Assembly (NCBI GenBank): GCA_903844775.1
Contig: CAIMUZ010000118.1
Coordinates: 1-47,758 of the forward strand
Source: an uncultured Burkholderiales bacterium
GTDB taxonomy: Bacteria; Pseudomonadota; Gammaproteobacteria; Burkholderiales; Burkholderiaceae_C
Direction of reading: 5' to 3'
Length of the DNA stretch: 47,758 nucleotides
The stretch's first letter is position 1, and the number at the start of each line of letters is the position of its first letter. This document shows positions 37,814-47,175 of this stretch, in pieces. The position numbers were made by a program, and so were the translations under genes. The notes under the pieces are model-generated. The model was given only the letters and a program-made list of their open reading frames with translations, was not told the origin of the DNA and made no database searches.

Positions 37814-38191
37814 TTATTGAAATAAATCAGACTGTTTCGTATTTAAGTCCGCTGTTGATTTCTTTGAAACTTTTTGCTTCGAAGCTTTAGCCGCTGATTT
37901 CAAAGGAGACAGCTCTAGAATGGCCGGCAATTCAGAGTTTGGATTCTTCAAGCTTTGCGCAGGATCTCTTTGACGGGTCAGTTCAGCCGGCCAACGCTTA
38001 AGCCGCTTCAATTCACCACGATTCATACATCGATAGACCGCAACCAGATCGTTCGTAGATTGCGCTTCAAGCAGCACATATTGCTTTTCGTAACAGACTA
38101 CTTCTCGCCCGACGATGGACAAGGCTTCACTGCTTCCCTTCAGATCTGTTCTTGAAAAGGCTGTGATGGCCCGGAGGATGATCTTATTCAT
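37814..38191 (-). CDS. Uncharacterised 125-aa protein with Lys-rich tail
   Basis: Intact ORF between terminators and tauE-like gene; no family recognised. Confidence 0.6.
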   Translation of the reverse strand: MNKIILRAITAFSRTDLKGSSEALSIVGREVVCYEKQYVLLEAQSTNDLVAVYRCMNRGELKRLKRWPAELTRQRDPAQSLKNPNSELPAILELSPLKSAAKASKQKVSKKSTADLNTKQSDLFQ

Positions 38192-38284
38192 TCAGAACTC
38201 TAGTTGGTTAACTGGTAGTTTTAAAACCTGATGATAGCGAGCATATAGTTATTTAACAATAAGTTTATTAACAGGGGCAGAAGT

Positions 38285-39049
38285 CTACGCGCTCAATGCG
38301 CTCCAAATGAGCTTCAATGACACCAAGAAAAGGCTGCCTAGTACCAACTTATAAAACCATGCATCTGCAATTCTGCGAGTCAGGTAGGCTCCCAGAAAAG
38401 TCCCGATTAGCGCACATGGCACCAAATAGGCAGCTTGCTGCAAGTCATCTAGGCTGTAAGGACTCAGGTCCTGATAAGGGATGACTTTGGACAAATTAAC
38501 GATGGCAAAGAAAATGGTGGAAGTTCCAGCAAACTCAGCTTTGGGGAATTTCTGGGGCACCATGAAAATTTGAAATGGTGGGCCGCCAGCGTGTGCAATG
38601 AAACTGGTGAAACCCGAAATCAAACCCCAAAAAGAGCCCTTCGGAATCGATGCTGTCGCAAGCTCTGCTGAGTCAGATCTTTTAAACCAAGTCTGCAAGC
38701 AGAAGCTGACGCCGACCAATCCAATGATTAACTTGATGGTACTTTCATCAATCATTGATGCGGTCAACCAACCTAAAAAAACACCAGCTACACCTGCTGG
38801 TATTAAGATTTTCAAATTAATAAGACTGTAATTTCTTCGATACAGCCAAAGACCGACGGCATCCGAGATGACAAACAAAGGCAGCAACAACACGGCGGCC
38901 TTCAATGGTGACATGAACAATGAGAGCAAAGGAACCGACATCATGCCCACGATGGGCAAACCACCCTTAGACATGCCAATTAAAACAGCGGCCAGGGCGG
39001 CCAAGGCAAAATACAGATTGAATTCCATGAGTGCTTTAAATGATCCCAA
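38285..39049 (-). CDS. TauE/SafE-family sulfite/sulfonate exporter-like membrane protein
   Basis: Polytopic; GMSKGGLPIVGMMSVPLLSLFM; GFTSFIAHAGGPPFQIFMVPQ. Confidence 0.85.
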   Translation of the reverse strand: MGSFKALMEFNLYFALAALAAVLIGMSKGGLPIVGMMSVPLLSLFMSPLKAAVLLLPLFVISDAVGLWLYRRNYSLINLKILIPAGVAGVFLGWLTASMIDESTIKLIIGLVGVSFCLQTWFKRSDSAELATASIPKGSFWGLISGFTSFIAHAGGPPFQIFMVPQKFPKAEFAGTSTIFFAIVNLSKVIPYQDLSPYSLDDLQQAAYLVPCALIGTFLGAYLTRRIADAWFYKLVLGSLFLVSLKLIWSALSA

Positions 39050-39062
39050 AACGGGTTGAAGA

Positions 39063-40247
39063 TTAGTGCTGCTTTTGGGGGTGCTTCAAAATACGCCAAC
39101 AACTGAAGGTGGCCAGGGCAGAAATTCCCAAAGTAATCCAGATAACCAGGCTATAACTGCCCGTCATATCAAAAACTTGCCCTGCCAACACAGGTCCTAA
39201 CAAGTTACCCAAAGCAGCACCCGAGTAGAGTGTGCCAATGATGGAAGAGACCGCTCGACCGCCAAACAAGTCCATGCAAATCGCAGGCAACAAAGACACA
39301 ATACTGCCATAGCTTAAGCCAAACCAAAGCGCAAATAAAGCAAACATTAGTTGACCCTCTGCACCAGCCCAGACCAAATAAGAGACGCCCATCAAACACT
39401 GCATGAGCATCAGGGTCTTCACCCGACCCAATCTGTCAGCAAGCCAGCCAATTGCAAAGCGACCAATCAAACTACCAATGCCGACCAAGCCAACCAAGCC
39501 GACGGCCTGCGCCTCAGCCACACCTGAATCTCGTGCAGCCGCTGAGATGTGCGCAAAGGGAATGAACATCACTGGCGCACCCAAAAGCGTTCCCAAATAA
39601 AGCCACTTGAATGTCGGGGTCCTTAGCGCTTCAAGAAGCGGCAGTCCTGCTAGTTCTCCATTCAGAAGAGGCTCCAAACTTGGGGCGCGTTTTAGCAAAA
39701 AACCTGCGGCCAAACCCAATAGCAAAACACTGGCTGACATCACTTGCAGAGCATCACGCCAAGTCATTTCAGCCAATAAAAAACTCACGCAAACTGGAAC
39801 AATTAAAGTGCCTGCACCCACACCCGAACTGGCAATGCCAGAGGCAAGCCCTCTTCGCTTCGAAAACCAAGGTTGAACCGCTGCAATGGAGGGCGTGTAT
39901 ACAAACGCAATACCCAGTCCTACCAATAACCCGTAACTGACATAGACACTGGAAAGCGATTGGGCCAAGCTGGTCCAAAACAAACCGAGCGAAATAAGTA
40001 ACATGCCCAACATGCAAACAAGACGAGGGCCCCATCGATCGGCCAAAAGACCGGCCAGGGCTCCAAGCACGAAATAGACCAAGCCGCAAAGCCCAAAGAT
40101 CCATGAAACATCGGCTCTCTGCGCTGAGAATTCTTTGGCAAAGCTTTCAAAGAATGCGGCAAAGGAGTAGGAGACTCCAAATATCAAGCCTAAGCAGACA
40201 AAAGTTGCCCATACGACGATCCAAGCTTGACGAGATTCCATTGCCAA
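39063..40247 (-). CDS. MFS transporter
   Basis: 12-TM MFS pattern; GALAGLLADRWGPRLV; FAIGWLADRLGRVKTL. Confidence 0.87.
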   Translation of the reverse strand: MAMESRQAWIVVWATFVCLGLIFGVSYSFAAFFESFAKEFSAQRADVSWIFGLCGLVYFVLGALAGLLADRWGPRLVCMLGMLLISLGLFWTSLAQSLSSVYVSYGLLVGLGIAFVYTPSIAAVQPWFSKRRGLASGIASSGVGAGTLIVPVCVSFLLAEMTWRDALQVMSASVLLLGLAAGFLLKRAPSLEPLLNGELAGLPLLEALRTPTFKWLYLGTLLGAPVMFIPFAHISAAARDSGVAEAQAVGLVGLVGIGSLIGRFAIGWLADRLGRVKTLMLMQCLMGVSYLVWAGAEGQLMFALFALWFGLSYGSIVSLLPAICMDLFGGRAVSSIIGTLYSGAALGNLLGPVLAGQVFDMTGSYSLVIWITLGISALATFSCWRILKHPQKQH

Positions 40248-40337
40248 TTCTAAAAGAGTTAGGATGCGACTTTAACGGACCGCCTTGAAACGGTCCATCC
40301 TGCATTCATTTGATTCAATGACACGAAAGCACAATTC

Positions 40338-41540
40338 ATGAGCGCTCCGATCACACCCCGATTGCCAGGCATACGGTTTGTGCACTCCCCCGGGCCCACA
40401 CATGTTCCCGATGAAGTGATGCATGCCATGCAAAGGCCCATGACTGATTTGGCGGACCCCCGGGTTGCGGCTCTCATTGTTGCTTGCGAAAAGGGCATGC
40501 AAGAACTGTTGCATTCCCCGGGTTCAGATGTTTTCTTTTATGCCAGCAATGGCCATGGCGTTTGGGAAGCTGTCTCTGCCAATTTGGGTTCTGATCAACA
40601 CAGTTTATTGATTGCAGGTTCAGGACACTTTTCTGATCAGTGGGCCCTCCAAACAGAAAGCTTAGGTCTTTCCGTTCTTCGAACCCCGCATCAAGAGGGC
40701 CAAAGAATTGATGTGTCGGCGATTGAAGCCATGCTGAAGGCAGACACACATCACCGAATCTCTGCTGTCATGGCCGTTCACACTGACACCGCCAGCGGCA
40801 TCACCAGCGACTTAATGGCCATTCGACAGGCCATTGACCGCACGAAGCACCCTGCTCTTTTTGTCGCCGACATCGTTGCCTCATTGGGTGCAACACCTTT
40901 TGACATGGATGCATGGGGCGTGGATGTTTGCTTAGGCAGCTCACAAAAGGGGTTGATGATGCCGCCGGGCTTAGGCTTCGTTGCGACCAATGTCAAGGCA
41001 TTCAATTGGTCTAAGGAGCACGCAAAACCGCGCTTTTATTGGAGTTGGTTAGAACGCAAAACAGACAATCAGTCTGCTAAATTTTGCGGCACCCCCCCCT
41101 TGGCACATTTGGCCGGACTGGAGGTTTCATTGGGCCTGTTAAAGGCAGAAGGACTCGAAGCCGTGTTTGCACGTCACAAGCGTTTGGGAGGCGCTGTTTT
41201 GGCAGCCGTTCATGAATGGGCAACAGCCGGCGCCCTCAAGCTTCATTGCCAAGATCCTGATGGTTTTTCGACTTCAGTCACTGCCATAGAGGTCAAGTCT
41301 GGCATTGATCCTGAAGCTTTGCGAGTTGTTGCGCGAGAAAAGTTTCAAGTGGCCATGGCGGGCGGTCTTGGAGACCTAGCAGGTCGAGTCTTTCGCATTG
41401 GCCATCTCGGCGACATGAATGAACCGATGATTTTGGGCGCCTTGGCGGGCATTGAGGCAGCCATGACGGTGGAAAAAATACCTCATGGCACAAGTGGCTT
41501 GCGGGCAGCTATTGCCTATTTGGCAGAACACACCCCATAA
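40338..41540 (+). CDS. Class V aminotransferase (alanine-glyoxylate/serine-pyruvate aminotransferase-like)
   Basis: PGPTHVPDEVMHAMQRPM; VADIVASLGATPFDMDAWGVDVCLGSSQKGLMMPPGLGF (PLP Lys). Confidence 0.88.
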   Translation: MSAPITPRLPGIRFVHSPGPTHVPDEVMHAMQRPMTDLADPRVAALIVACEKGMQELLHSPGSDVFFYASNGHGVWEAVSANLGSDQHSLLIAGSGHFSDQWALQTESLGLSVLRTPHQEGQRIDVSAIEAMLKADTHHRISAVMAVHTDTASGITSDLMAIRQAIDRTKHPALFVADIVASLGATPFDMDAWGVDVCLGSSQKGLMMPPGLGFVATNVKAFNWSKEHAKPRFYWSWLERKTDNQSAKFCGTPPLAHLAGLEVSLGLLKAEGLEAVFARHKRLGGAVLAAVHEWATAGALKLHCQDPDGFSTSVTAIEVKSGIDPEALRVVAREKFQVAMAGGLGDLAGRVFRIGHLGDMNEPMILGALAGIEAAMTVEKIPHGTSGLRAAIAYLAEHTP

Positions 41541-41558
41541 GACATCAAGTTTGAATGC

Positions 41559-42785
41559 TTAGCTTTGCGGCTTCAGGTAAGCCTGCATTTCAGATTCGTT
41601 TGGCAAAAATAAAACAATGCAGGCGCCCAAAGCTGCGACACCCGTTAATCCCACCATCAGCTGGGTAAAACCCGCCATTTTCACCACGGGACCCAAAAAG
41701 TAAACGGCCAAAGAACTGATGCCAAACGAAATGGCCAAGCGGGTTCCACTGACACGTGATCGCATGGCGTCATCGATGTAGCGAACCACCATCGTGTCAT
41801 TGAAGGGGATGGAACCAAAGACCATCACCATGTAGCCAATGGCGGCCGCATACCAAGCCCAACCCGTGCTTTGCGATGCCACACCAAACATCACAATTTG
41901 CAAGCTAAGGATGACAAAAAACATGGGTTTCACAGGAAACACATCGAGCAAGCGACCTACCACCAGTTGCGCCAAAGATGCGACCGCATAAACACCGGCC
42001 AGTAACATTCCCAAGCTGGAAGGGTCGTTCACAAGGCCTGACAAGCGTTCAGTCAACAATTGTGCGTTGCCATTGGTTGTGATGTTGAATAACAAACTGG
42101 TGGTGGTCGATGTGGCAACCATCACCCAAAATGTTCGCAGGGCCAAATTAGGGGGGAGCTGAATGGACGCAATTTTCTTTTTAGCGGGAGCGCCAGACTC
42201 TGGGGGGGCCGTCATTGCAAATACCACCCCGCACAGAATCGACACGATCCCTGGCACGATGAAAGCGACTCGCCAGCCTTCCCAAGCCACCAAAAAACCC
42301 GTTGAAAGTGCGGCCACAGCAATGCCCAAATTACCGGCCAAACCATTGATACCGATGGTGAACCCGGGCCGTTCCGCTTTTTGAACCAACATGGGAATGC
42401 CAACAGGGTGGTAGATGGCTGAAAAAATACCCAAAACTGTCAGGGCACCCGCCATTTGCATCGGATTTTGTGTCAAAGAAACGCCAATCGCAGAAGCGCC
42501 CAAACCAAAGAAGAAGATCACCATCATTCGACGTCTTCCCCATAAATCACCCAGTCTGCCTGCAGGAATGGCGCCCAAACCAAACATTAAAAATGCCCCC
42601 ACAGTAAAGGGCATCATGTCCTCCCACCGACCCACCCCAAAATCTTGAGCGATTGAACTGACAGCCGTTGCGAAGATCAGCAAAAACAAATGGTCAAGAG
42701 CGTGACCCACATTGAGCAACAGGGATGGAATAAAGGGCATAGGATAGAAAGCTTTGGTTGAGCCTGAATTAAACCCCGAAATCAC
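41559..42785 (-). CDS. MFS transporter
   Basis: Polytopic; GAIPAGRLGDLWGRRRMM; VGIPMLVQKAERPGFTIGINGLAGNLGIA. Confidence 0.87.
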   Translation of the reverse strand: MISGFNSGSTKAFYPMPFIPSLLLNVGHALDHLFLLIFATAVSSIAQDFGVGRWEDMMPFTVGAFLMFGLGAIPAGRLGDLWGRRRMMVIFFFGLGASAIGVSLTQNPMQMAGALTVLGIFSAIYHPVGIPMLVQKAERPGFTIGINGLAGNLGIAVAALSTGFLVAWEGWRVAFIVPGIVSILCGVVFAMTAPPESGAPAKKKIASIQLPPNLALRTFWVMVATSTTTSLLFNITTNGNAQLLTERLSGLVNDPSSLGMLLAGVYAVASLAQLVVGRLLDVFPVKPMFFVILSLQIVMFGVASQSTGWAWYAAAIGYMVMVFGSIPFNDTMVVRYIDDAMRSRVSGTRLAISFGISSLAVYFLGPVVKMAGFTQLMVGLTGVAALGACIVLFLPNESEMQAYLKPQS

Positions 42786-42891
42786 AAACTGTGCTCAGGT
42801 CAATAGACCCACAATCAAGGGAATATCCTGTGCTCAAAAGTCCAAAATTCACCTAGGCTACGGGTTTGTTTTTGACAAATAGGAACTCACC

Positions 42892-43896
42892 ATGGCATCG
42901 ACACGCATTCGCCCACCTTATTCAGTGTTTTCCGCACTGGCAATTTCACTGGGGCTGGCAAGCACCCTCTTCACGGCGCCAGCAGCAATGGCGCAAGCCT
43001 TTCCAAACAAGCCCATCCGACTGGTCTGCCCCTTCCCGCCAGGCGGTGCTGTGGACATTGCCTCTCGCGCCATTGCACTTGAGCTTTCCAAAAACTTAGG
43101 CCAACCCGTCACCGTTGATAACAAACCAGGTGCGGGTGGCAACATTGGTGGTGCTGATGTCGCACGCTCTGCACCGGATGGCTACACCTTGTTCATGACC
43201 ACCAGTGGCATCCAAGGGATCAACCCAGCGCTTTATGCCAAGATGCCATTCGATCCCAACAAAGACCTCGCACCCGTTGCTGCGCTGGTCTCACTCAACA
43301 ATGTCTTGGTCCTCCATCCATCCGTCAAGGCCAACAGTGTTGCTGAAGTCATTGCTTTGGCAAAGTCGCAACCCGGCAATATCAATTACGCTTCCAGCGG
43401 CAGCGGAACCAGTATTCACATGTCGGGCGAAATGTTCAAATCCCTGACCAATGTGTCATTGACGCATATTCCTTACAAAGGCAGTGCGCCCGCAATGAAC
43501 GACTTGCTAGGAGGCCAAGTGATGATGATGTTTGACAACATTCCATCCGCAATTCCGCATATCAAATCTGGCAAATTGAGGGCTCTGGCCACCACAGGCG
43601 CCAAACGTGACCCCCTTCTGCCTGATCTTCCGACCATTGCAGAGTCTGGTGTTGCAGGTTATGAGTCTGGGGTTTGGTTTGGTTTGGCGGTGCCTGCCAA
43701 TACACCTCGAGAAATTATTGCGCGCTTGAGCACTGAGGCCGTCAAAGGCACGAAGTCACCCGAGTTTGTCAAACGTATGACAGATCTGGGTTACATCATC
43801 TCGGGCTCAACACCTGAGGTGATGGCTGAAATGAACAAGGCTGAAGTCCTACGCTGGGGGCCGATCGTCAAAGCTTCGGGTGCTAAAGTTGACTAA
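42892..43896 (+). CDS. Tripartite tricarboxylate transporter substrate-binding protein (Bug/TctC family)
   Basis: FPNKPIRLVCPFPPGGAVDIASRAIALELSKNLGQPVTVDNKPGAGGNIG. Confidence 0.93.
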   Translation: MASTRIRPPYSVFSALAISLGLASTLFTAPAAMAQAFPNKPIRLVCPFPPGGAVDIASRAIALELSKNLGQPVTVDNKPGAGGNIGGADVARSAPDGYTLFMTTSGIQGINPALYAKMPFDPNKDLAPVAALVSLNNVLVLHPSVKANSVAEVIALAKSQPGNINYASSGSGTSIHMSGEMFKSLTNVSLTHIPYKGSAPAMNDLLGGQVMMMFDNIPSAIPHIKSGKLRALATTGAKRDPLLPDLPTIAESGVAGYESGVWFGLAVPANTPREIIARLSTEAVKGTKSPEFVKRMTDLGYIISGSTPEVMAEMNKAEVLRWGPIVKASGAKVD

Positions 43897-43945
43897 AACT
43901 GGCTAAGGCGATTGCGATTGCAAACTCAGAGGGTTACTTTGCTGA

Positions 43946-44920
43946 ATGAATTCTGAATTAAAAATTCTTTTCCATGGCGATAACGCTGCAAACTTCCGCC
44001 ATGGCATTGAAGGCTTACTTCATCGGCCGCATCATATTGTCTCGGTCTCTCAGGCCTTAGATTTACCAGGTGAGAAAGCGCATTTTGTAACGGCCGATGT
44101 GGTGGTGGGCATTGCTCTGAATTCCGCCATGCCCAAGCCGCTTCAAATGCGGCTTTTGCAGGCGCCTGCTGCTGGCACTGATGGTATAAAGCGTGACTGT
44201 ATGCCGGCTGGAAGTCAGTTGGCCAACTGCTTTGGTCACGAAAATGCCATTGCTGAATATGTGATGGCCGCTCTGTTGAACAGACATGTGCCACTGCATG
44301 ATGCCGATCAAGCTTTACGTCAAGGTGAGTGGCGTTATTTTGCAGGACGGCCCGGCGCCTTGAGAACTGAATTGGGATCTCAAACGATGGGCTTGCTTGG
44401 CTTTGGGCACATTGCAAAAACACTGGCCCTTCGCGCCAAAGCTTTTGGTATGAGAGTGGTGGTCGCCAATCGAAGTCCCGTGAACAGCGACGACGTCGAT
44501 CAAAGCTTCGGCTTGAAAGACCTGCATGCCATGATGGGGGCTTGTGATGTCGTCGTTGTCACGCTTCCCTTAACCGAGACTACTCGCGGCTTGGTGGACG
44601 CACAAGCCATTGCCGCCATGCGCTCTGATGCCGTCATTGTGAACGTTGGTCGCGGCCCGGTCATTGATGAATTTGCTCTTTTTCATGCCTTACAGAATCA
44701 GACCCTAGGCGGCGCGATTGTAGATACGTGGTATCAATATCCCACAGTAGAAACTACCGCCTGCGCACCTTCGCAATTTGACTTTGCCAGTTTGAAAAAT
44801 GTATTGATGTCACCGCACATGTCGGGCTGGACAGAGGGTACCGTGCAACGCAGAAAGCAAACCATTGCAGACAACATCAATCGGCTGAGTGAAGGCAAAG
44901 CGCTACTGAATGTTCTTTGA
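43946..44920 (+). CDS. D-isomer-specific 2-hydroxyacid dehydrogenase family protein
   Basis: NAD-binding MGLLGFGHIAKTLALRAKAFGMRVV; VNVGRGPVIDE; SPHMSGWTEGTVQRR. Confidence 0.88.
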   Translation: MNSELKILFHGDNAANFRHGIEGLLHRPHHIVSVSQALDLPGEKAHFVTADVVVGIALNSAMPKPLQMRLLQAPAAGTDGIKRDCMPAGSQLANCFGHENAIAEYVMAALLNRHVPLHDADQALRQGEWRYFAGRPGALRTELGSQTMGLLGFGHIAKTLALRAKAFGMRVVVANRSPVNSDDVDQSFGLKDLHAMMGACDVVVVTLPLTETTRGLVDAQAIAAMRSDAVIVNVGRGPVIDEFALFHALQNQTLGGAIVDTWYQYPTVETTACAPSQFDFASLKNVLMSPHMSGWTEGTVQRRKQTIADNINRLSEGKALLNVL

Positions 44921-44952
44921 TGGATGCATTCATGTGATACAAAGTGCACGCC

Positions 44953-45993
44953 CTAAGCACTTTGTCTTGCGATAATTTCAAAGCCCAAATCCAGTTGGTG
45001 TCGTTCAGGCTTATGGCCCTGAATCAATTGAAGCAACATGTTTGCAGCGGCCTCCCCCACCTGCGCGCGAGGGGTTCTCACTGTCGTCAGTGGCGGCCAC
45101 ATTTGATCACTGCCTGTTAGATCATTGAACCCCGCAATAGCCACTTCTTGAGGAACCGATACGCCCAATCGCATGGCCGCCATAAGTGCCCCCTGTGCCA
45201 AGTCATCATTGCAAAAAAAGATGGCATCCACTGCCGGGCTTTGCTTCATGATTTGCTCGAACATCAAACCACCCAATGCCAATGAAGAGGCTGAAGGATT
45301 GAGCCATTCCAAGCTTGGATCATAGAGATTGGCCGCCTTGAGCGCTTTGCGCCAACCCAGAAGCCGCTGCATCACGCGAGGGTCAAGTTGAGCTGCCGCA
45401 AAAACAATGCGCTTTTTTTGTCGACTCAACAAATATTGCGTCATGCGCTCGCCTGCATCAGTTTGTCTAAATCCCACGCAATAAGCCTCATGATCGGCTT
45501 GCTCTGGCAGGTCCATTAAATGAACACAAGGCACCTCACTTCGGGCCATCAATTTTTGAGTGGCTGGGCTGTGGTCTAAACCGGTGATCAACATGCCAGC
45601 GGGGCGGTGATGCAACTGCTCCCTTAGCAACTGCTCCTCTTCGCTGGCGTTGTAGTGAGTGACGCCCATCAGAGTTTGATAACCTGCAGCACGCAATGTT
45701 CTCTGCGCGGCTTCGAGCAAGTCGACAAATAATGTATTGGACAAAAGCGGAATGAGAATGGTGACGTGATCACTGCGTTTTGAGGCCAACGCCCGGGCCG
45801 CAGGATCTGGTACATACCCCAGTTGATCGGAAACCGCTAACACTCTGGCCACAAGTTCAGGATCGACCGCCCGCTCACCTCGCAATGCGCGAGATACGGT
45901 GCTTGGGCTGACACCTGCCGCCCTGGCCACATCATGAAGCGTCAGTCGCCCCGTTGAACGATGACCTTTGGGTCGATTCAAAAGACTTTTCAA
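44953..45993 (-). CDS. LacI-family regulator (GntR/gluconate-operon-repressor-like)
   Basis: N-terminal LTLHDVARAAGVSPSTVSRALRGERAVDPELVARV; periplasmic-binding-like domain; divergent from gluconokinase. Confidence 0.92.
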   Translation of the reverse strand: MKSLLNRPKGHRSTGRLTLHDVARAAGVSPSTVSRALRGERAVDPELVARVLAVSDQLGYVPDPAARALASKRSDHVTILIPLLSNTLFVDLLEAAQRTLRAAGYQTLMGVTHYNASEEEQLLREQLHHRPAGMLITGLDHSPATQKLMARSEVPCVHLMDLPEQADHEAYCVGFRQTDAGERMTQYLLSRQKKRIVFAAAQLDPRVMQRLLGWRKALKAANLYDPSLEWLNPSASSLALGGLMFEQIMKQSPAVDAIFFCNDDLAQGALMAAMRLGVSVPQEVAIAGFNDLTGSDQMWPPLTTVRTPRAQVGEAAANMLLQLIQGHKPERHQLDLGFEIIARQSA

Positions 45994-46030
45994 GGGTTTA
46001 CCAGTATCGGATTAATTGAGGTTTTGGTTA

Positions 46031-46044
46031 GGATAGCGCTATCC
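46031..46044. promoter_or_regulatory. LacI-type operator candidate O1
   Basis: Perfect palindrome GGATAGCGCTATCC upstream of the lacI-like gene. Confidence 0.75.
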
Positions 46045-46135
46045 AAGATATTTAACGACATAAATTTCTTCTGAAGAGATCTCGGTTTCCCTAATAGAAA
46101 ATAAAATTGAAATCTCAAAATATTTTTTCATTTTT

Positions 46136-46149
46136 GGACAGCGCTGTCC
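46136..46149. promoter_or_regulatory. LacI-type operator candidate O2
   Basis: Perfect palindrome GGACAGCGCTGTCC, same GGAYAGCGCTRTCC pattern, upstream of gluconokinase. Confidence 0.75.
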
Positions 46150-46182
46150 GAGCCCCTTCAATACCAGTCCATTTTGGCTGAC

Positions 46183-46782
46183 ATGCCCCTAGAAATTCAT
46201 TCACTGCGAATCATTGTCATGGGCGTCTCCGGCTCTGGCAAAACAACCCTTGCAAAAGGGCTTTCGCTGGCATTGGGCTTGCGCATGAAGGATGGCGACG
46301 AACTTCACCTGCCCGAAAGCATCGCCAAAATGAGTGCTGGCATTTCGCTTGAAGATGCAGACCGCTGGCCATGGTTAGATCGAATCTCCAAATACCTTGT
46401 CACTGACGAACAAATCGATGGCCACTCCCTGCTTGAAAAACCCAAATGCGATCGAGGCGGCATCGTGGCTTGCTCTGCCCTCAAGCAAATTTATCGCCAT
46501 CGGATTCGCCAACAGGCCGGACCTGTCATCTTTCTTTTTTTAGATGGCAGTCCCGATTTAATTCGATACCGCATGCAACAACGTCAGGGGCATTACATGC
46601 AAGCAGGCTTGCTGGACAGCCAGTTACAAACCCTTGAGAAACCCAAAAGTGATGAGCTGGATGTGATCACCCTCAGCATTGACCAGCCTGTTGAAAAGAT
46701 ACTTCTGCAAGCAATTGAGCGGCTGAATCAATCACGTCCAGTGAACACTTTGCCATCATCCCTTCTGTCTTCCACCTTTTAA
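46183..46782 (+). CDS. gntK: Gluconokinase
   Basis: Walker A IIVMGVSGSGKTTLAKGLS; KMSAGISLEDADRWPWLDRI; GGIVACSALKQIYRHRIR. ATG 46183 preferred over TTG 46174. Confidence 0.9.
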   Translation: MPLEIHSLRIIVMGVSGSGKTTLAKGLSLALGLRMKDGDELHLPESIAKMSAGISLEDADRWPWLDRISKYLVTDEQIDGHSLLEKPKCDRGGIVACSALKQIYRHRIRQQAGPVIFLFLDGSPDLIRYRMQQRQGHYMQAGLLDSQLQTLEKPKSDELDVITLSIDQPVEKILLQAIERLNQSRPVNTLPSSLLSSTF

Positions 46783-46798
46783 ACCTAATAGGACACTC

Positions 46799-47137
46799 AT
46801 GTTCATTCGATGCGCATTTTTCCAAGGCAATGTCAAACCCGGCATGGAGCAAGCCTTTAACAACTACATCCGCAAGGAGCTGGTTCCGCTCTGGACTCGC
46901 TTTCCAGACGCCCAAGAAGTTCGCGTTCTCAGACAAGTCGAAAGCGATGTGACAGAGCCTCACTTTGGTATGGTGCTTTCAGTGCGCTACCCCACACGCG
47001 AATCAATCGAGATTGCCTTGGCGTCAGAAGTGCGCATGAAAAGCCGCGAGGTTTCAAAAGACCTTATTGCCATGTTTGATGGCACCGTGTTTCACACAGT
47101 TTTCAGCGCCGATGAGTATGCGCTGCCTACCGATTAA
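46799..47137 (+). CDS. Uncharacterised small protein (possible Dabb/EthD-like ferredoxin fold)
   Basis: Intact ORF between gntK and a TRAP binding protein; FIRCAFFQGNVKPGMEQAFNNYIRKELVPLW. Confidence 0.7.
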   Translation: MFIRCAFFQGNVKPGMEQAFNNYIRKELVPLWTRFPDAQEVRVLRQVESDVTEPHFGMVLSVRYPTRESIEIALASEVRMKSREVSKDLIAMFDGTVFHTVFSADEYALPTD

Positions 47138-47175
47138 TTTTTTTCAACCACGTTAAAACCACAGGAGACTCCACC

